Below, piece after piece: positions 26,421 through 35,525 of a stretch of 64,000 nucleotides of DNA (its first letter is position 1; each line of letters begins with the position of its first letter). Made by a program: the position numbers and the translations under genes. Source of the stretch: JADGGV01 sp035715725 (GTDB taxonomy: Bacteria > Gemmatimonadota > Gemmatimonadetes > Longimicrobiales > RSA9); NCBI GenBank assembly GCA_035715725.1, contig DASTKT010000143.1, positions 24,198 through 88,197 on the forward strand. The letters run 5' to 3'. Below the pieces are notes generated by a model that was given only the letters and a program-made list of their open reading frames with translations, ran no database searches and was not told the origin of the DNA.

Positions 26421-28682
26421 TCAAAGCTCCTTCTGCAGGTTCGCGTAGCGGAGGACGACCTTCTTCCGTCCCACGCTCTCGAACTCGATCACCGCCTTCA
26501 TCTCGGCGCCGAACCCGGACAGCTCCTTGATGGTTCCGCGCCCAAAGTGCGGGTGCCGGACCCGTTCCCCCTTGATGAAGCGCGGGGCGTCCTGCGCCTC
26601 ACTGTAGTCGATGACCACGCCCGCGTCGGCGCCGGCCGTGGGTGCCGATGTCCGGCGAGCGGGCCGGAGCGAGGACGTCGCCCGCCACCGGTCCTCGAGC
26701 TGCCGCCGCGAGCTGGCCAGCACGGGCGTGATCCGGCTCTCCAGCAGCTCCGGCGCGATCGGCTGCAGGAAGCTCGACGGGATGCACGACAGCACCTCGC
26801 CCGCGCGGCGGCGTGTGCGGGCGTGCGTGAGGTACACCTTCCGGCGCGCTCGCGTGATGCCGACGTAGAACAGGCGCCGCTCCTCCTCGAGCTGCTCCGG
26901 CTCGTCGTAGGCGCGCGCGAGCGGGAAGAGCCCATCCTCCAGCCCGGAGATGAACACGAACGGGAACTCCAGCCCCTTGGCGTTGTGCAGTGTCATGAGC
27001 GTTACCCGGTTCGCCTCCGGGTCCTGCCGGTCGACGTCCGTGAGCAGCGACACCTTCTGGAGGAACAGGTCGAGCGGCGTCGCCTCCGCGTCGTCGTCGG
27101 CCTCGGGCGGCAGCTCGTCGAACTCGTGCGCGCCGGCCACCAGCTCCCGCACATTGTCGATCCGCTCCTCGCCCTCCGGCCCCTCCTCCCGGAGCGCCTC
27201 GACGAAGCCGGTCTCCTCGAGCAGCCGCTCCAGCAACTCGCCGACGCCGAGATGCAGCGCCAGCGCGCGGTAGCGGCCGATCAGCTCCGAGAAGGCGACG
27301 AGGGCCGACGCCGCGCCCGTCGTGATCGACTCGACCTCGCGCGCCCGCGCCGCCGCCGCCAGCGGCGTCACGCCCTGCTCCGCGGCCCAGGTCAGCAGCC
27401 GGGCCAGCGTCGTGTCGCCGATCCCGCGCTTCGGGTAGTTGACGATCCGGTCGAATGCGCCCGCGTCCCGCGGGTTCGACACCAGCCGCAGATACGCCAG
27501 CACGTCCATGATCTCGCGCCGCTCGTAGAAGCGGATGCCGCCGACGATCTGGTACGGGATGTCGCGCCGGCGCAGCGCCTCTTCCAGTGCGCGAGACTGG
27601 GCGTTCGTACGGTACAGGACGGTGAAGTCGCGCGGCGACCGGTCGGGGCTCTCCGCCATGCGCGCCTCGATCTCGGCGACGATCCAGGCCGCCTCGTCGT
27701 TCTCGTCGAGCGCCTCGAGCCGTGTCAGTGGCTCGCCCGGGCCCGCCTGCGTGCGCAGCGTCTTCCCCTTGCGGCGCACGTTCTCGGCGATGACCTGGTT
27801 CGCCGCCTCCAGGATGCGTGAGGTCGAGCGGTAGTTCTGCTCCAGCCGGATGACCTTCGTCGCCGGGAAGTCCTTCTCGAAGTCGAGGATGTTGCGGATG
27901 TCGGCGCCCCGCCACCCGTAGATCGACTGGTCGTCGTCGCCGACGACCATCAGGTTCGCGTGCTCCTCCGCCAGCAGCTGCAGGAACCGGTACTGCGCCC
28001 GGTTCGTGTCCTGGTACTCGTCCACCAGCACGAACTGGAAGCGGCGCCGGTACTCCTCCAGGATATCCGCGTGGCGCTCGAAGAGCTCGACCGGCTTGAC
28101 CAGCAGGTCGTCGAAGTCGAACGCGTTCTGCTCCTTCAACGCCTTTTCGTACGCCGGGAAGACGTCGGCCACGACGCGCGTGAACGGGTCGCCGGCCAGC
28201 GCGGCGTACTCCTCCGGCGAGACCAGGCCGTTCTTCGCCCCGGAGATCGAGGCGTGTACCGCCTTCGGCGGCCAGCGCTTGACCGGGAGGTTCAGGCGCT
28301 CCAGCGCGCGCTTCACCTCGCGCAGCGCCTGGTCGGCGTCGAAGATGCTGAAGTTCGGCGACCAGCCGAGACGGTGGGCGTGACGGCGGAGCAGGCGCGC
28401 GCCGATCGCGTGGAACGTGCCGATCCACAGGCCGGCGGGCTCGTGTCCGAGCTGCCGCCGGACCCGCTCGCGCATCTCGCCGGCCGCCTTGTTCGTGAAC
28501 GTGACCGCGAGGATCGCCGCCGGGTCGACGCCTTGCTCCCGGATCAGATTGGCGATGCGCGTCGTCAGCACGCGCGTCTTCCCCGACCCGGCGCCGGCCA
28601 ACACCAGCAGCGGCCCCTCGAAGTGCTCTACCGCCTCTTTCTGTTCCGGATTGAGCTCCACCGACCCTTGATCCTCGTCCAA
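26421..28682 (-). CDS. pcrA: UvrD/PcrA-type superfamily 1A DNA helicase
   Basis: A 753-residue 3'-to-5' helicase of DNA repair. Motif Q/I are LNPEQKEAVEH and VLAGAGSGKTRVL, motif Ia is AVTFTNKAAGEM, motif II VLVDEYQDTN, motif III GDDDQSIYGWRGAD, motif IV RLEQNYRS and motif V TLMTLHNAKGLEF; VGITRARR marks motif VI. The C-terminal Tudor-like domain is present (GERVRHPHFGRGTIKEL). The start is uncertain: TTG 28682 overlaps the kinase gene by 55 bases, while GTG 28661 begins closer to the conserved LNPEQ. Confidence 0.95.
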   Translation of the reverse strand: MDEDQGSVELNPEQKEAVEHFEGPLLVLAGAGSGKTRVLTTRIANLIREQGVDPAAILAVTFTNKAAGEMRERVRRQLGHEPAGLWIGTFHAIGARLLRRHAHRLGWSPNFSIFDADQALREVKRALERLNLPVKRWPPKAVHASISGAKNGLVSPEEYAALAGDPFTRVVADVFPAYEKALKEQNAFDFDDLLVKPVELFERHADILEEYRRRFQFVLVDEYQDTNRAQYRFLQLLAEEHANLMVVGDDDQSIYGWRGADIRNILDFEKDFPATKVIRLEQNYRSTSRILEAANQVIAENVRRKGKTLRTQAGPGEPLTRLEALDENDEAAWIVAEIEARMAESPDRSPRDFTVLYRTNAQSRALEEALRRRDIPYQIVGGIRFYERREIMDVLAYLRLVSNPRDAGAFDRIVNYPKRGIGDTTLARLLTWAAEQGVTPLAAAARAREVESITTGAASALVAFSELIGRYRALALHLGVGELLERLLEETGFVEALREEGPEGEERIDNVRELVAGAHEFDELPPEADDDAEATPLDLFLQKVSLLTDVDRQDPEANRVTLMTLHNAKGLEFPFVFISGLEDGLFPLARAYDEPEQLEEERRLFYVGITRARRKVYLTHARTRRRAGEVLSCIPSSFLQPIAPELLESRITPVLASSRRQLEDRWRATSSLRPARRTSAPTAGADAGVVIDYSEAQDAPRFIKGERVRHPHFGRGTIKELSGFGAEMKAVIEFESVGRKKVVLRYANLQKEL

Positions 28683-29893
28683 CGTAGCTTGAGTCGACTC
28701 CTGCGCCGGTGCACGTTCTCACTGGTCGGCAGCAGGATCTCGAAGATGGTCCCGCCCGCCCGGCGCGGCCGGACGGTGATCTTGCCCTGGTGCAGTTCCT
28801 CGACGATGCGCTTGGTCAGCGACAGGCCGACGCCCCACCCCGTCCTCTTGGTGCTTACCCCCGGCTTGAAGATGCGATCACGGACGCCCGGAGCGATGCC
28901 GGGCCCGTCGTCGGCGACGACGATGCGCACCCACCCTTCCTCGGCGCGCCCCGCCGAGAGCACGATGCGGCCGCCCCGGCCGGCCAGCGCGTCGAGCGCG
29001 TTCTTCACGAGGTTCTCGAGCGCCCACGCCAGCAGCACCGGGCTCGCCCAGAGCGGCGGCAGCCCGGGACGCAACCGGACCCGGAACTCGACGCCGGCGC
29101 CCAGTCGGGGGAGCCGCGGGCGCAGGTAGCGCTCCAGCTCCTGGATGACCTGCGCGGGCGCGACCTGTTGCAGCGTGGGCGGCTTGCCGATCAGCTCGAA
29201 GCGCCGGGAGACGCGCTCCAACCGCTCGACGTCGGCGCCGATCGCCTCGGCCACCCGTTCCGGGCCCCCGAAGGCCTCGCGCTCCTCCGCGGACAGCCCG
29301 AGCACCTCGACCCAGCCCGAGAGCGAGGAAAGCGGCGTGCCCATCTGGTGCGCCAGCTCGCGCGCCATGGCGGCCCACATCCGCTCCCGGTCCGCGCGCG
29401 CGGTGGCCTGCACGATGGTGATCGTGACGATCAGCAGCAGCGCCACGCCACCGGCCTGCAACCACGGGACCCAGCGCAGCCATGCGACGAGCGGCGGCGA
29501 GCCGAAGTAGACCGAGCCCACCCCCGGGTCCAGGACCGGCGGGTTCTTCAGCGCGAGCGCCCCGGCGTACTCCTTCACGCGCCGCTGGCCCGCCGGCGTG
29601 GACAGATCCGCCTCGAACGGGAGGTTGACGACCGCGTAGACCTCGCCCCGGCTGTTGATGGCGATCATCGGCAGGCGCAGGTCGCGGAACGTCTGCTGGA
29701 GCTGCATGAGCGACTGCAGCTCGCCGGACTCGTCGAGCGAGAGCAGCCCCCGCTGGACGAGCCCGTACATGCGCGTCTGGACCGCCGCCTCCGCCCGGAT
29801 CTCCCGCACCAATTTTTCGGTGTAGAGAAGGTAGGAGCCGAAAACCAGGAGCGCGAGAACGGTCAGAAGCGCGGGCCAATGGCGCCGGGCCAT
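28628..29893 (-). CDS. Membrane sensor histidine kinase
   Basis: A 421-residue kinase with an N-terminal membrane helix (about 8-24), an extracytoplasmic sensor of roughly 110 residues and a second helix (about 147-165). A DHp domain follows with phospho-acceptor His182 in ARELAHQMGTPLSSL. The ATPase domain shows N-box LENLVKNALDAL, G1 VVADDGPGIAP, F-box IFKPGVSTK and G2 GWGVGLSLTKRIV. No response regulator is adjacent; the orphan receiver at 32027 is the nearest candidate. Its last 55 bases overlap the pcrA start region, and the basic C-tail is unusual. Confidence 0.88.
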   Translation of the reverse strand: MARRHWPALLTVLALLVFGSYLLYTEKLVREIRAEAAVQTRMYGLVQRGLLSLDESGELQSLMQLQQTFRDLRLPMIAINSRGEVYAVVNLPFEADLSTPAGQRRVKEYAGALALKNPPVLDPGVGSVYFGSPPLVAWLRWVPWLQAGGVALLLIVTITIVQATARADRERMWAAMARELAHQMGTPLSSLSGWVEVLGLSAEEREAFGGPERVAEAIGADVERLERVSRRFELIGKPPTLQQVAPAQVIQELERYLRPRLPRLGAGVEFRVRLRPGLPPLWASPVLLAWALENLVKNALDALAGRGGRIVLSAGRAEEGWVRIVVADDGPGIAPGVRDRIFKPGVSTKRTGWGVGLSLTKRIVEELHQGKITVRPRRAGGTIFEILLPTSENVHRRRSRLKLRWTRIKGRWSSIRNRKRR

Positions 29894-29955
29894 GAGACTC
29901 GCCGTGATGCGGGGTCGTGGTGGCGACGGGGCCGCGGCCTCGCGGACGCCGCCGG

Positions 29956-31239
29956 CTACCGGCTGATCCGGTCCGTGCCGAGATACCCGGCCAGCGCCTC
30001 CGGGAGCCGAATGCTCCCGTCCGCCTGCTGGTACGTCTCGAGCAGCGCGGTCAGCGTGCGCGGCAAGGCGAGGCCGGAGCCGTTCAGCGTGTAGACGAAC
30101 TCCGGCTTCATCCCCGGGGCTGGCCGGTAGCGGATGTTCGCGCGGCGCGCCTGGTAGTCCGTGTAGAGCGAGCAGCTCGAGACCTCGAGCCACTTCCCCA
30201 CTCCCGGCGCCCACACCTCGAGGTCGTACGTCTTCGCGTTGGAGAAGCCCAGATCACCGCCGGCCAGGAGCACGACCCGGTAGCGCAGGCCGAGGCGCCG
30301 CAGCACCATCTCCGCGTGACCGGTCAGCTCCTCGAGCGCCGCCTCGCCGTGCTCCGGACGCTCGAACCGCACCAGCTCCACCTTGTCGAACTGGTGAAGC
30401 CGGAGCAGGCCCCGCGTGTCCTTGCCGTGGGCGCCCGCCTCGCGCCGGAAGCACGGCGTGTACGCCACGTACCGGATCGGCAGGGCGGCGCCGTCCAGCA
30501 CCTCGCCGGCGTGCAGGTTCGTCACAGGGATCTCGGCCGTGGGGACGAGGTAGAGGCCGTCCTCGGGGAGGCGATACATGTCGTCCCCGAATTTCGGCAG
30601 GTGCCCCGTCCCGAGCGCGGCCTGCTCGTTGACGACGAACGGCGGCCACAGCTCCGTGTAGCCATGCTCCCGGGCGTGCAGGTCCATCATCATGCTGATG
30701 AGCCCACGCTCCAGGCGCGCACCGAGCCCGACGAACACCGGGAACCCGCTTCCGGCCACCTTCGCACCGCGAGCGAGGTCCAGGATGCCGAGCTCCTCGC
30801 CCAGTTCCCAGTGGGGCCGCGGCTCGAACGTGAACCGCGGCTCCTCGCCCCACTCCCGCACGAGGACGTTGTCCTCCTCGCCACCCGGCGGAACGTCCGG
30901 CGAGGGCAGGTTCGGGATCTGAAGTAGCAGGCCGCGAACGGTCTCCTCGACGGCGCTCCGGCGCAGCTCGGTCGACCCCATCCGCTCGCCGAGCTCGCGC
31001 GTCTCGCGGATGAGCGCCTCGGCCTCCTCGGCCCGCCCCTCCTGCTTCAGCTTCCCGACCTGCTGGGACGCCTCGTTCCGTTGCGCGCGCAGCCGATCCA
31101 CCTCGGCGATGGCCGCGCGACGCTCCTCGTCCAACGCGAGAAGCCGATCGACGAGCTCGAGCACGTCCGGCTTGCCTCGGACGGCCAGCCGCCGCCGCAC
31201 CAGCTCCGGCTCCTCCCGGATCCGCTTTAGGTCCAGCAT
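29956..31239 (-). CDS. serS: Seryl-tRNA synthetase
   Basis: Class II synthetase, 427 residues. It has the N-terminal antiparallel coiled-coil arm (LAVRGKPDVLELVDRLLALD to about residue 110), class II motif 1 (RLERGLISMMMDLH region), motif 2 (YTPCFRREAGAHGKDTRGLL) and motif 3 (NGSGLALPRTLTALLE). The start at 31239 gives the standard MLDLKRIREEPELV. It lies only six bases after the lipoprotein gene, and the predicted promoter upstream of that gene should drive both. Confidence 0.97.
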   Translation of the reverse strand: MLDLKRIREEPELVRRRLAVRGKPDVLELVDRLLALDEERRAAIAEVDRLRAQRNEASQQVGKLKQEGRAEEAEALIRETRELGERMGSTELRRSAVEETVRGLLLQIPNLPSPDVPPGGEEDNVLVREWGEEPRFTFEPRPHWELGEELGILDLARGAKVAGSGFPVFVGLGARLERGLISMMMDLHAREHGYTELWPPFVVNEQAALGTGHLPKFGDDMYRLPEDGLYLVPTAEIPVTNLHAGEVLDGAALPIRYVAYTPCFRREAGAHGKDTRGLLRLHQFDKVELVRFERPEHGEAALEELTGHAEMVLRRLGLRYRVVLLAGGDLGFSNAKTYDLEVWAPGVGKWLEVSSCSLYTDYQARRANIRYRPAPGMKPEFVYTLNGSGLALPRTLTALLETYQQADGSIRLPEALAGYLGTDRISR

Positions 31240-31245
31240 CCGTGT

Positions 31246-31809
31246 CTAATTCTGGGGTGGGATGAGCTTCCGGTCGTCGCAGAACGGGTTACGGACCACC
31301 TCGAACTGCACGGAGCCGCGCACCGGATCCGTCGAGATGACGTGGAGCTTGGCGTAGTGGACTCCCGATCCGAGCGAGCAGTTCACCCGCCGCGTCCGGA
31401 TCGCGTAGACGCCGTCCACCGTGACCGGGACGTCGGTCGACCGAGCATAGGCCGTCGTGTCGGACGGCGCCTCCTTGACCGCGTCGAGCGTCTGCCCCGA
31501 AACCGCCGCGATGCCGGCCCCGCCACTCCCGCCCAGGACCGCCCCGGAGGGGAGGAACGAAAAGCCGCCGCCCGTCCGGTCCGCCACCACGAGATCCCAG
31601 CTCCCGCTCTGCCCGGGCGACTCGACGGTGATGCTCAAGCCGGTCGTGAAGTCGTACCCCGATGGCAGCCCTGTGAGCTCGGTCCGGCTGGCGGAGTAGA
31701 GCGTCACGGTATCGGGGACGGCGCTCCAGGTCTGAGGGCCGAGGGCGTCGCCACAGCCGGCCGCGAGGGCGACGACGGCGGCGAGGAAGAAAAATCGAAT
31801 TGAGCGCAC
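31246..31809 (-). CDS. Putative lipoprotein of unknown function
   Basis: A 187-residue exported protein with a lipobox LAAGC and lipidation Cys19 after the hydrophobic stretch FFFLAAVVALAAG. The mature part is beta-rich and contains Gly/Ser stretches (VLGGSGGAGIAAVSG) and two cysteines (NCSLGSG, NPFCDD) that could form a disulphide. No family was recognised. It starts with GTG, sits behind a strong promoter and precedes serS, a pairing whose biological reason is not obvious. Confidence 0.78.
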   Translation of the reverse strand: MRSIRFFFLAAVVALAAGCGDALGPQTWSAVPDTVTLYSASRTELTGLPSGYDFTTGLSITVESPGQSGSWDLVVADRTGGGFSFLPSGAVLGGSGGAGIAAVSGQTLDAVKEAPSDTTAYARSTDVPVTVDGVYAIRTRRVNCSLGSGVHYAKLHVISTDPVRGSVQFEVVRNPFCDDRKLIPPQN

Positions 31810-31852
31810 GGCCGCGAATCGCTCCGAAAGTTGCCAAGTTGTTGGATCGCTT

Positions 31853-31882
31853 AGATTACCCAGCCGCCGGCGGCACTGTCAA
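31853..31882 (-). promoter_or_regulatory. Sigma70-type promoter for lipoprotein-serS-kinase-pcrA
   Basis: Minus strand: perfect TTGACA (31882-31877), 18-base spacer, TAATCT (31858-31853). The transcript would start near 31846, about 37 bases before the GTG of the lipoprotein gene. Confidence 0.7.
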
Positions 31883-31902
31883 GGAGCGATGCCAGCTCTT
31901 GC

Positions 31903-31932
31903 TTGACATTCCGTGCCGGCGGTTCGTACCCT
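31903..31932 (+). promoter_or_regulatory. Sigma70-type promoter for the receiver/GDP-mannose operon
   Basis: Perfect TTGACA (31903-31908), 18-base spacer, TACCCT (31927-31932). It is divergent from the serS-side promoter, with 20 bases between the two -35 boxes. Confidence 0.5.
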
Positions 31933-32026
31933 TCGACGGCGCAAGGCAGCCGCTGGTAGCGCGGGGGCGGCACGGAACTCGCACCGTCCGCGTCTCCGAT
32001 CACCGTCCGTCCACCCGCGAACGCCG

Positions 32027-32419
32027 ATGCCCAGCCGCTTTTTCCCTGAGCGCCGTCACATCCTGGTCGTGGATGACGAGCCCTACATCGGCCGAATCAT
32101 CCAGCTCAAGCTGGAGGACGGGCCCTACGATGTCGAGCTCGCCTCCGACGGCCGCTCGGCGCTCTCGCGGCTGCGCGGCGAGGCGCCGATCGATGTCATC
32201 CTGCTGGATATCATGATGCCGCACATGAGCGGCCTCGACGTCCTGGCCGAGCTTCGGCGCCTCCCACACCGTGCCCGCACCCCGGTGATCATGCTCACCG
32301 GCAAAGGGCAGGAGGCCGACCGGGAACAGGCCGCCGCCCTGGGCGCCACCGACTTCCTGACCAAGCCGTTCAGCCCGAAGAAACTGCTTGCGCGAATCGA
32401 CGAGCTCTTCACCCATTGA
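32027..32419 (+). CDS. Single-domain response regulator (CheY-like receiver)
   Basis: A 130-residue stand-alone receiver with no output domain. The acidic pocket is VVDDEP, the phospho-acceptor Asp lies in VILLDIMMPHMSGLDVL, the switch Thr in VIMLTGKG and the conserved Lys in FLTKPFSPKK. The ATG at 32027 is chosen because the domain starts there; a longer frame from 31913 would read through the promoter. It overlaps the start of the mannose-1-phosphate guanylyltransferase gene and may be phosphorylated by an unlinked kinase. Confidence 0.88.
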   Translation: MPSRFFPERRHILVVDDEPYIGRIIQLKLEDGPYDVELASDGRSALSRLRGEAPIDVILLDIMMPHMSGLDVLAELRRLPHRARTPVIMLTGKGQEADREQAAALGATDFLTKPFSPKKLLARIDELFTH

Positions 32420-33476
32420 CACGCATCTCTGGGCCGTGGTGCTGGCGGGCGGGGTCGGATCCCGCTTCTGGCCGGTGTCTACACCACAGCGGCCGAAACA
32501 GCTCCTTCCGCTGGCGGGCGTGCGCGCATTGCTCGCGCAAACGGTCGAGCGGATCGCCCCGCTGGTCCCCCTCGATCGACTGCGGATCCTGACGGGCCGC
32601 GCGCTCGCACAGCCGATCCTGCGGAGCCTCCCGGAGCTGAAGTCCGAGAACCTCCTGCTCGAGCCGCGCGCCCGCGGCACGGCACCGATCCTGGCGTGGG
32701 CGGCGGCCGAACTCCGCAGGCGGGACCCCGAAGCCGTCATGATCTCGCTCCACGCGGATCACGTGATCGCGCCGGCGGAGCGCTTCCGCGAACTCCTCGC
32801 GCGCGTCGCCGAGCTGTCGCGCCGCGACCGACTGCTGTTCACCGTCGGGGTTCGGCCGGACCGGCCGGAGACCGGCTTCGGCTACATCCGCACGGGCGCG
32901 CCGATCGCGGGCCCGGTCGACGCGCACCTCGTCCGCAGCTTCGTCGAGAAGCCCGACCGCGCCACGGCGGAATCCTACGTGGCGAGCGGCGACTACCTGT
33001 GGAACAGCGGAATCTTCGTGTGGCCGGCGGAGCTGCTGCTGGACGAGATCGCTCGACATACACCCGAGCTCGCGCCGCTGCTCCCGCTGCTCGACGAGGG
33101 GCGCATCGACGAGTTCTTCGAGCGGGCGCCCAACCTGACCATCGACGTCGGGCTCCTCGAGCGGAGCCCGCGCGTCGGCGTCGTGCGCGCGACGTTCGAC
33201 TGGGACGATGTCGGCGCCTGGGACGCGGTCGCGCGCAACCGCGAGCGCGACGAGGCCGGCAACGTCACCGTCGGGGACGCCTGGCTCGTCGATTCCGAGG
33301 GGTGCATCGCCTGGGCGGAGGACGGAAGCGTCGTCGTCTTCGGCGGTCGCGACCTCGTCGTCGTGCGGACCCACGGCGTCACCCTGGTGGCGCCCCGCGA
33401 CCGGACCGCCGACCTGAAGAGCCTCCTCGAGCGGCTCCCCGCGCGCCTGCGCGAGCCCGAAGCCGATAATGGCTGA
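32388..33476 (+). CDS. Mannose-1-phosphate guanylyltransferase
   Basis: Makes GDP-mannose from GTP and mannose-1-phosphate for surface glycans. The 362-residue product has the pyrophosphorylase signature VVLAGGVGSRFWPVSTPQRP followed by KQLLPL, and metal/substrate motifs ISLHADHVIAP, ETGFGYIRTG, FVEKPD and YLWNSGIFVW. The C-terminal phosphomannose isomerase half of bifunctional ManC is absent. The start is uncertain: TTG 32388 overlaps the receiver by 32 bases, and the only nearer in-frame candidate before the motif is an ATT at 32415. Confidence 0.9.
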   Translation: MRESTSSSPIDTHLWAVVLAGGVGSRFWPVSTPQRPKQLLPLAGVRALLAQTVERIAPLVPLDRLRILTGRALAQPILRSLPELKSENLLLEPRARGTAPILAWAAAELRRRDPEAVMISLHADHVIAPAERFRELLARVAELSRRDRLLFTVGVRPDRPETGFGYIRTGAPIAGPVDAHLVRSFVEKPDRATAESYVASGDYLWNSGIFVWPAELLLDEIARHTPELAPLLPLLDEGRIDEFFERAPNLTIDVGLLERSPRVGVVRATFDWDDVGAWDAVARNRERDEAGNVTVGDAWLVDSEGCIAWAEDGSVVVFGGRDLVVVRTHGVTLVAPRDRTADLKSLLERLPARLREPEADNG

Positions 33477-34695
33477 GCTGGCACTCGTTCTGTTCGACGA
33501 CCGTCGAGCCCGGGACTGGATGCCCTTCGCGCTCACGCGCCCGGTCGGTGAGCTGCGCTTCGGCGCGTTCACGCTCCGGGAACGCGCGGAGCGCTGCCTC
33601 GGGGCGAAATGCCTGGGACACCTCACCTCGGAGCACCTGGCCGGGTTCGACGAGCCGGACGCCGCGCCGGTCCTCCGGCTCGAGGACCTGGCGCACGACC
33701 GAGCGCTCCTCTATCTCTCCTCGCGCGCGGTCCTCGACTTCGACGCACGCCCGGCCGTGGACCGCGCCGGTCCGCTCGTTTCGGTCGACGGCGAAGTCGC
33801 CGGCTGGCTCCAACGCGCCGGAGACGCACCGCCCCCGCCCACGTTCATCGTCGATCCCGCGGCGCAGGGTGCGGGTGCGCCCGCACCGCCCGCGGACCGG
33901 CTCCCCGGACGACTGCTCCGGAACGTCTGGGAGCTGGTCACGCGGACGCCACAGCAAGTGGCGCGGGACATCGCGTGGCTCTTCCCGACCGCCTCCGCGG
34001 CGGGCCCGCCCGGCGCGCACGTGCTGGGCGAGGACCGCCTCGTGCTGGGCCGCGGCGCCGCGGTCGAGCCGGGCGTCGTGCTCGACTTGCGCGATGGGCC
34101 GATCTGGCTCGACGAGGGCGCGACGGTACGGGCGTTCACCCGCCTGATCGGCCCGGCCTACATCGGCCGGAACACCGTGGTCCTCGGCGGCTGCGCGGTC
34201 GGGGTCAGTGTCGGGCCGATGTGCAGGGTCCATGGCGAGCTGGAGGGCAGCGTCGTGCTCGGCTACAGCAACAAGGCGCACGACGGCTTCCTCGGGCACT
34301 CGTACGTGGCGTCGTGGGTAAACCTCGGCGCGATGACCACGAACAGCGACCTCAAGAACAATTACGGCTCGATCCACCTCTGGACGCCGACCGGGGAGCG
34401 GGACACGGGCGAGCTGAAGCTCGGCGCTCTCCTCGGCGACCACGTCAAGACCGGGATCGGCACGCTGATCAATACCGGCACCGTCGTCGGTGCGGGCTCG
34501 AACCTGTTCGGCGCGTTGCTACCGCCAAAATATGTGCCTCCGTTCAGCTGGGGCTCGGGCGAGGACCTGTCGGCGTACGACCTGGACAAGTTCCTCGAGA
34601 CCGCCGCGATCGTCATGGCGCGGCGCGATGTCGAGCTCAGCGCGTCGCACGCCGGGATGCTGCGTCGCGCCTACGCGGTCGGGCGGAGCGAATGA
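33469..34695 (+). CDS. GlmU-like putative sugar nucleotidyltransferase with left-handed beta-helix
   Basis: A 408-residue protein matching the alternative bacterial GlmU type: a divergent N-terminal nucleotidyltransferase half starting LALVLFDDRRARDWMPFALT, then a C-terminal hexapeptide beta-helix (TRLIGPAYIGRNTVVLGGCA, VHGELEGSVVLGYSNKAHDG). NLGAMTTNSDLKNNYG is the acetyl-CoA-site region. Its role is probably UDP-GlcNAc formation, feeding MurA and glycan synthesis (inference). It overlaps the preceding gene by 8 bases and the next by 4 (ATGA), so the three genes are coupled. Confidence 0.85.
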   Translation: MAELALVLFDDRRARDWMPFALTRPVGELRFGAFTLRERAERCLGAKCLGHLTSEHLAGFDEPDAAPVLRLEDLAHDRALLYLSSRAVLDFDARPAVDRAGPLVSVDGEVAGWLQRAGDAPPPPTFIVDPAAQGAGAPAPPADRLPGRLLRNVWELVTRTPQQVARDIAWLFPTASAAGPPGAHVLGEDRLVLGRGAAVEPGVVLDLRDGPIWLDEGATVRAFTRLIGPAYIGRNTVVLGGCAVGVSVGPMCRVHGELEGSVVLGYSNKAHDGFLGHSYVASWVNLGAMTTNSDLKNNYGSIHLWTPTGERDTGELKLGALLGDHVKTGIGTLINTGTVVGAGSNLFGALLPPKYVPPFSWGSGEDLSAYDLDKFLETAAIVMARRDVELSASHAGMLRRAYAVGRSE

Positions 34696-35513
34696 GGATC
34701 ACCGTCCTGGGGAGCGGCAGCGCGGGGAACGCCACCCTCGTTCAGGCGGACGGCGTCTGCGTGCTGGTGGACGCAGGGTTCAGCGGAAAGGATCTGGAGC
34801 GGCGGCTGCTCGAGGTGGCCGTCGAGCCCGCCTCTCTCTCGGCTATCGTCATCACGCACGAGCACGGCGACCACACGCGCGGGATGGGTGTCCTGGCGCG
34901 CCGGTTCGGCGTGCCCCTCTACCTCACGCCGATCACGCGCGCCGCGTGCGCGCGGCTGCTGAACGGCTCGGAGGACGTTCACGCGTACGCCTCCACCGAG
35001 CCATTGCGGATCGGTCCGCTCGAGGTCCAGCCGTTCCTCACCGTCCACGACGCCGCCGACCCGGTCGCGGTCACGGTCCGTGACGTCGTCACCGGCGAGA
35101 AGCTCGGCATCGCCACGGACCTGGGCCGTCCGACCGCGGCCGTTCGTCAGGCGCTTTCGGGATGCGACGTCCTCGTGCTGGAGGCGAACCACGACGAGGC
35201 CATGCTCTGGAATGGGCCGTACCCGTGGTCCGTGAAGCAACGCATCGCGTCGAGCCACGGTCACCTCTCGAACCGCGCGTCCGGAGAGCTGGCGCGGGAG
35301 CTCCATCACCGCGATTTGCTGCACGTCATCCTGGCCCACCTGAGCGAGCACTGCAACGACGGCGCGCTCGCGGCCGACGTCGTCGGCGCCGCGCTGGACC
35401 GGCTCGGATACGCCGGCGGGCTCGTGGTGGCGCCGCAGGAGCGCCCCCTCGAGCCCGTCGATGTCGCCACGCTGCGGCGCCGCACGGCGCCGGCGCAGCT
35501 CAACCTCCTGTAG
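34692..35513 (+). CDS. Metallo-beta-lactamase-fold hydrolase (WalJ/YycJ-like)
   Basis: A 273-residue MBL-fold protein with the start MRITVLGSGSAGNATLVQAD and metal motif THEHGDH at residues 55-61 (His56, His58, Asp60, His61). A further ligand histidine lies in SSHGHLSNRASGEL and another in LAHLSEHCND. YycJ-type members are 5'-exonuclease-like enzymes linked to cell division and repair. It is the last gene of a coupled plus-strand operon and converges with rseP, whose stop lies 12 bases away. Confidence 0.88.
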   Translation: MRITVLGSGSAGNATLVQADGVCVLVDAGFSGKDLERRLLEVAVEPASLSAIVITHEHGDHTRGMGVLARRFGVPLYLTPITRAACARLLNGSEDVHAYASTEPLRIGPLEVQPFLTVHDAADPVAVTVRDVVTGEKLGIATDLGRPTAAVRQALSGCDVLVLEANHDEAMLWNGPYPWSVKQRIASSHGHLSNRASGELARELHHRDLLHVILAHLSEHCNDGALAADVVGAALDRLGYAGGLVVAPQERPLEPVDVATLRRRTAPAQLNLL

Positions 35514-35525
35514 GCCCGCCCCGCC

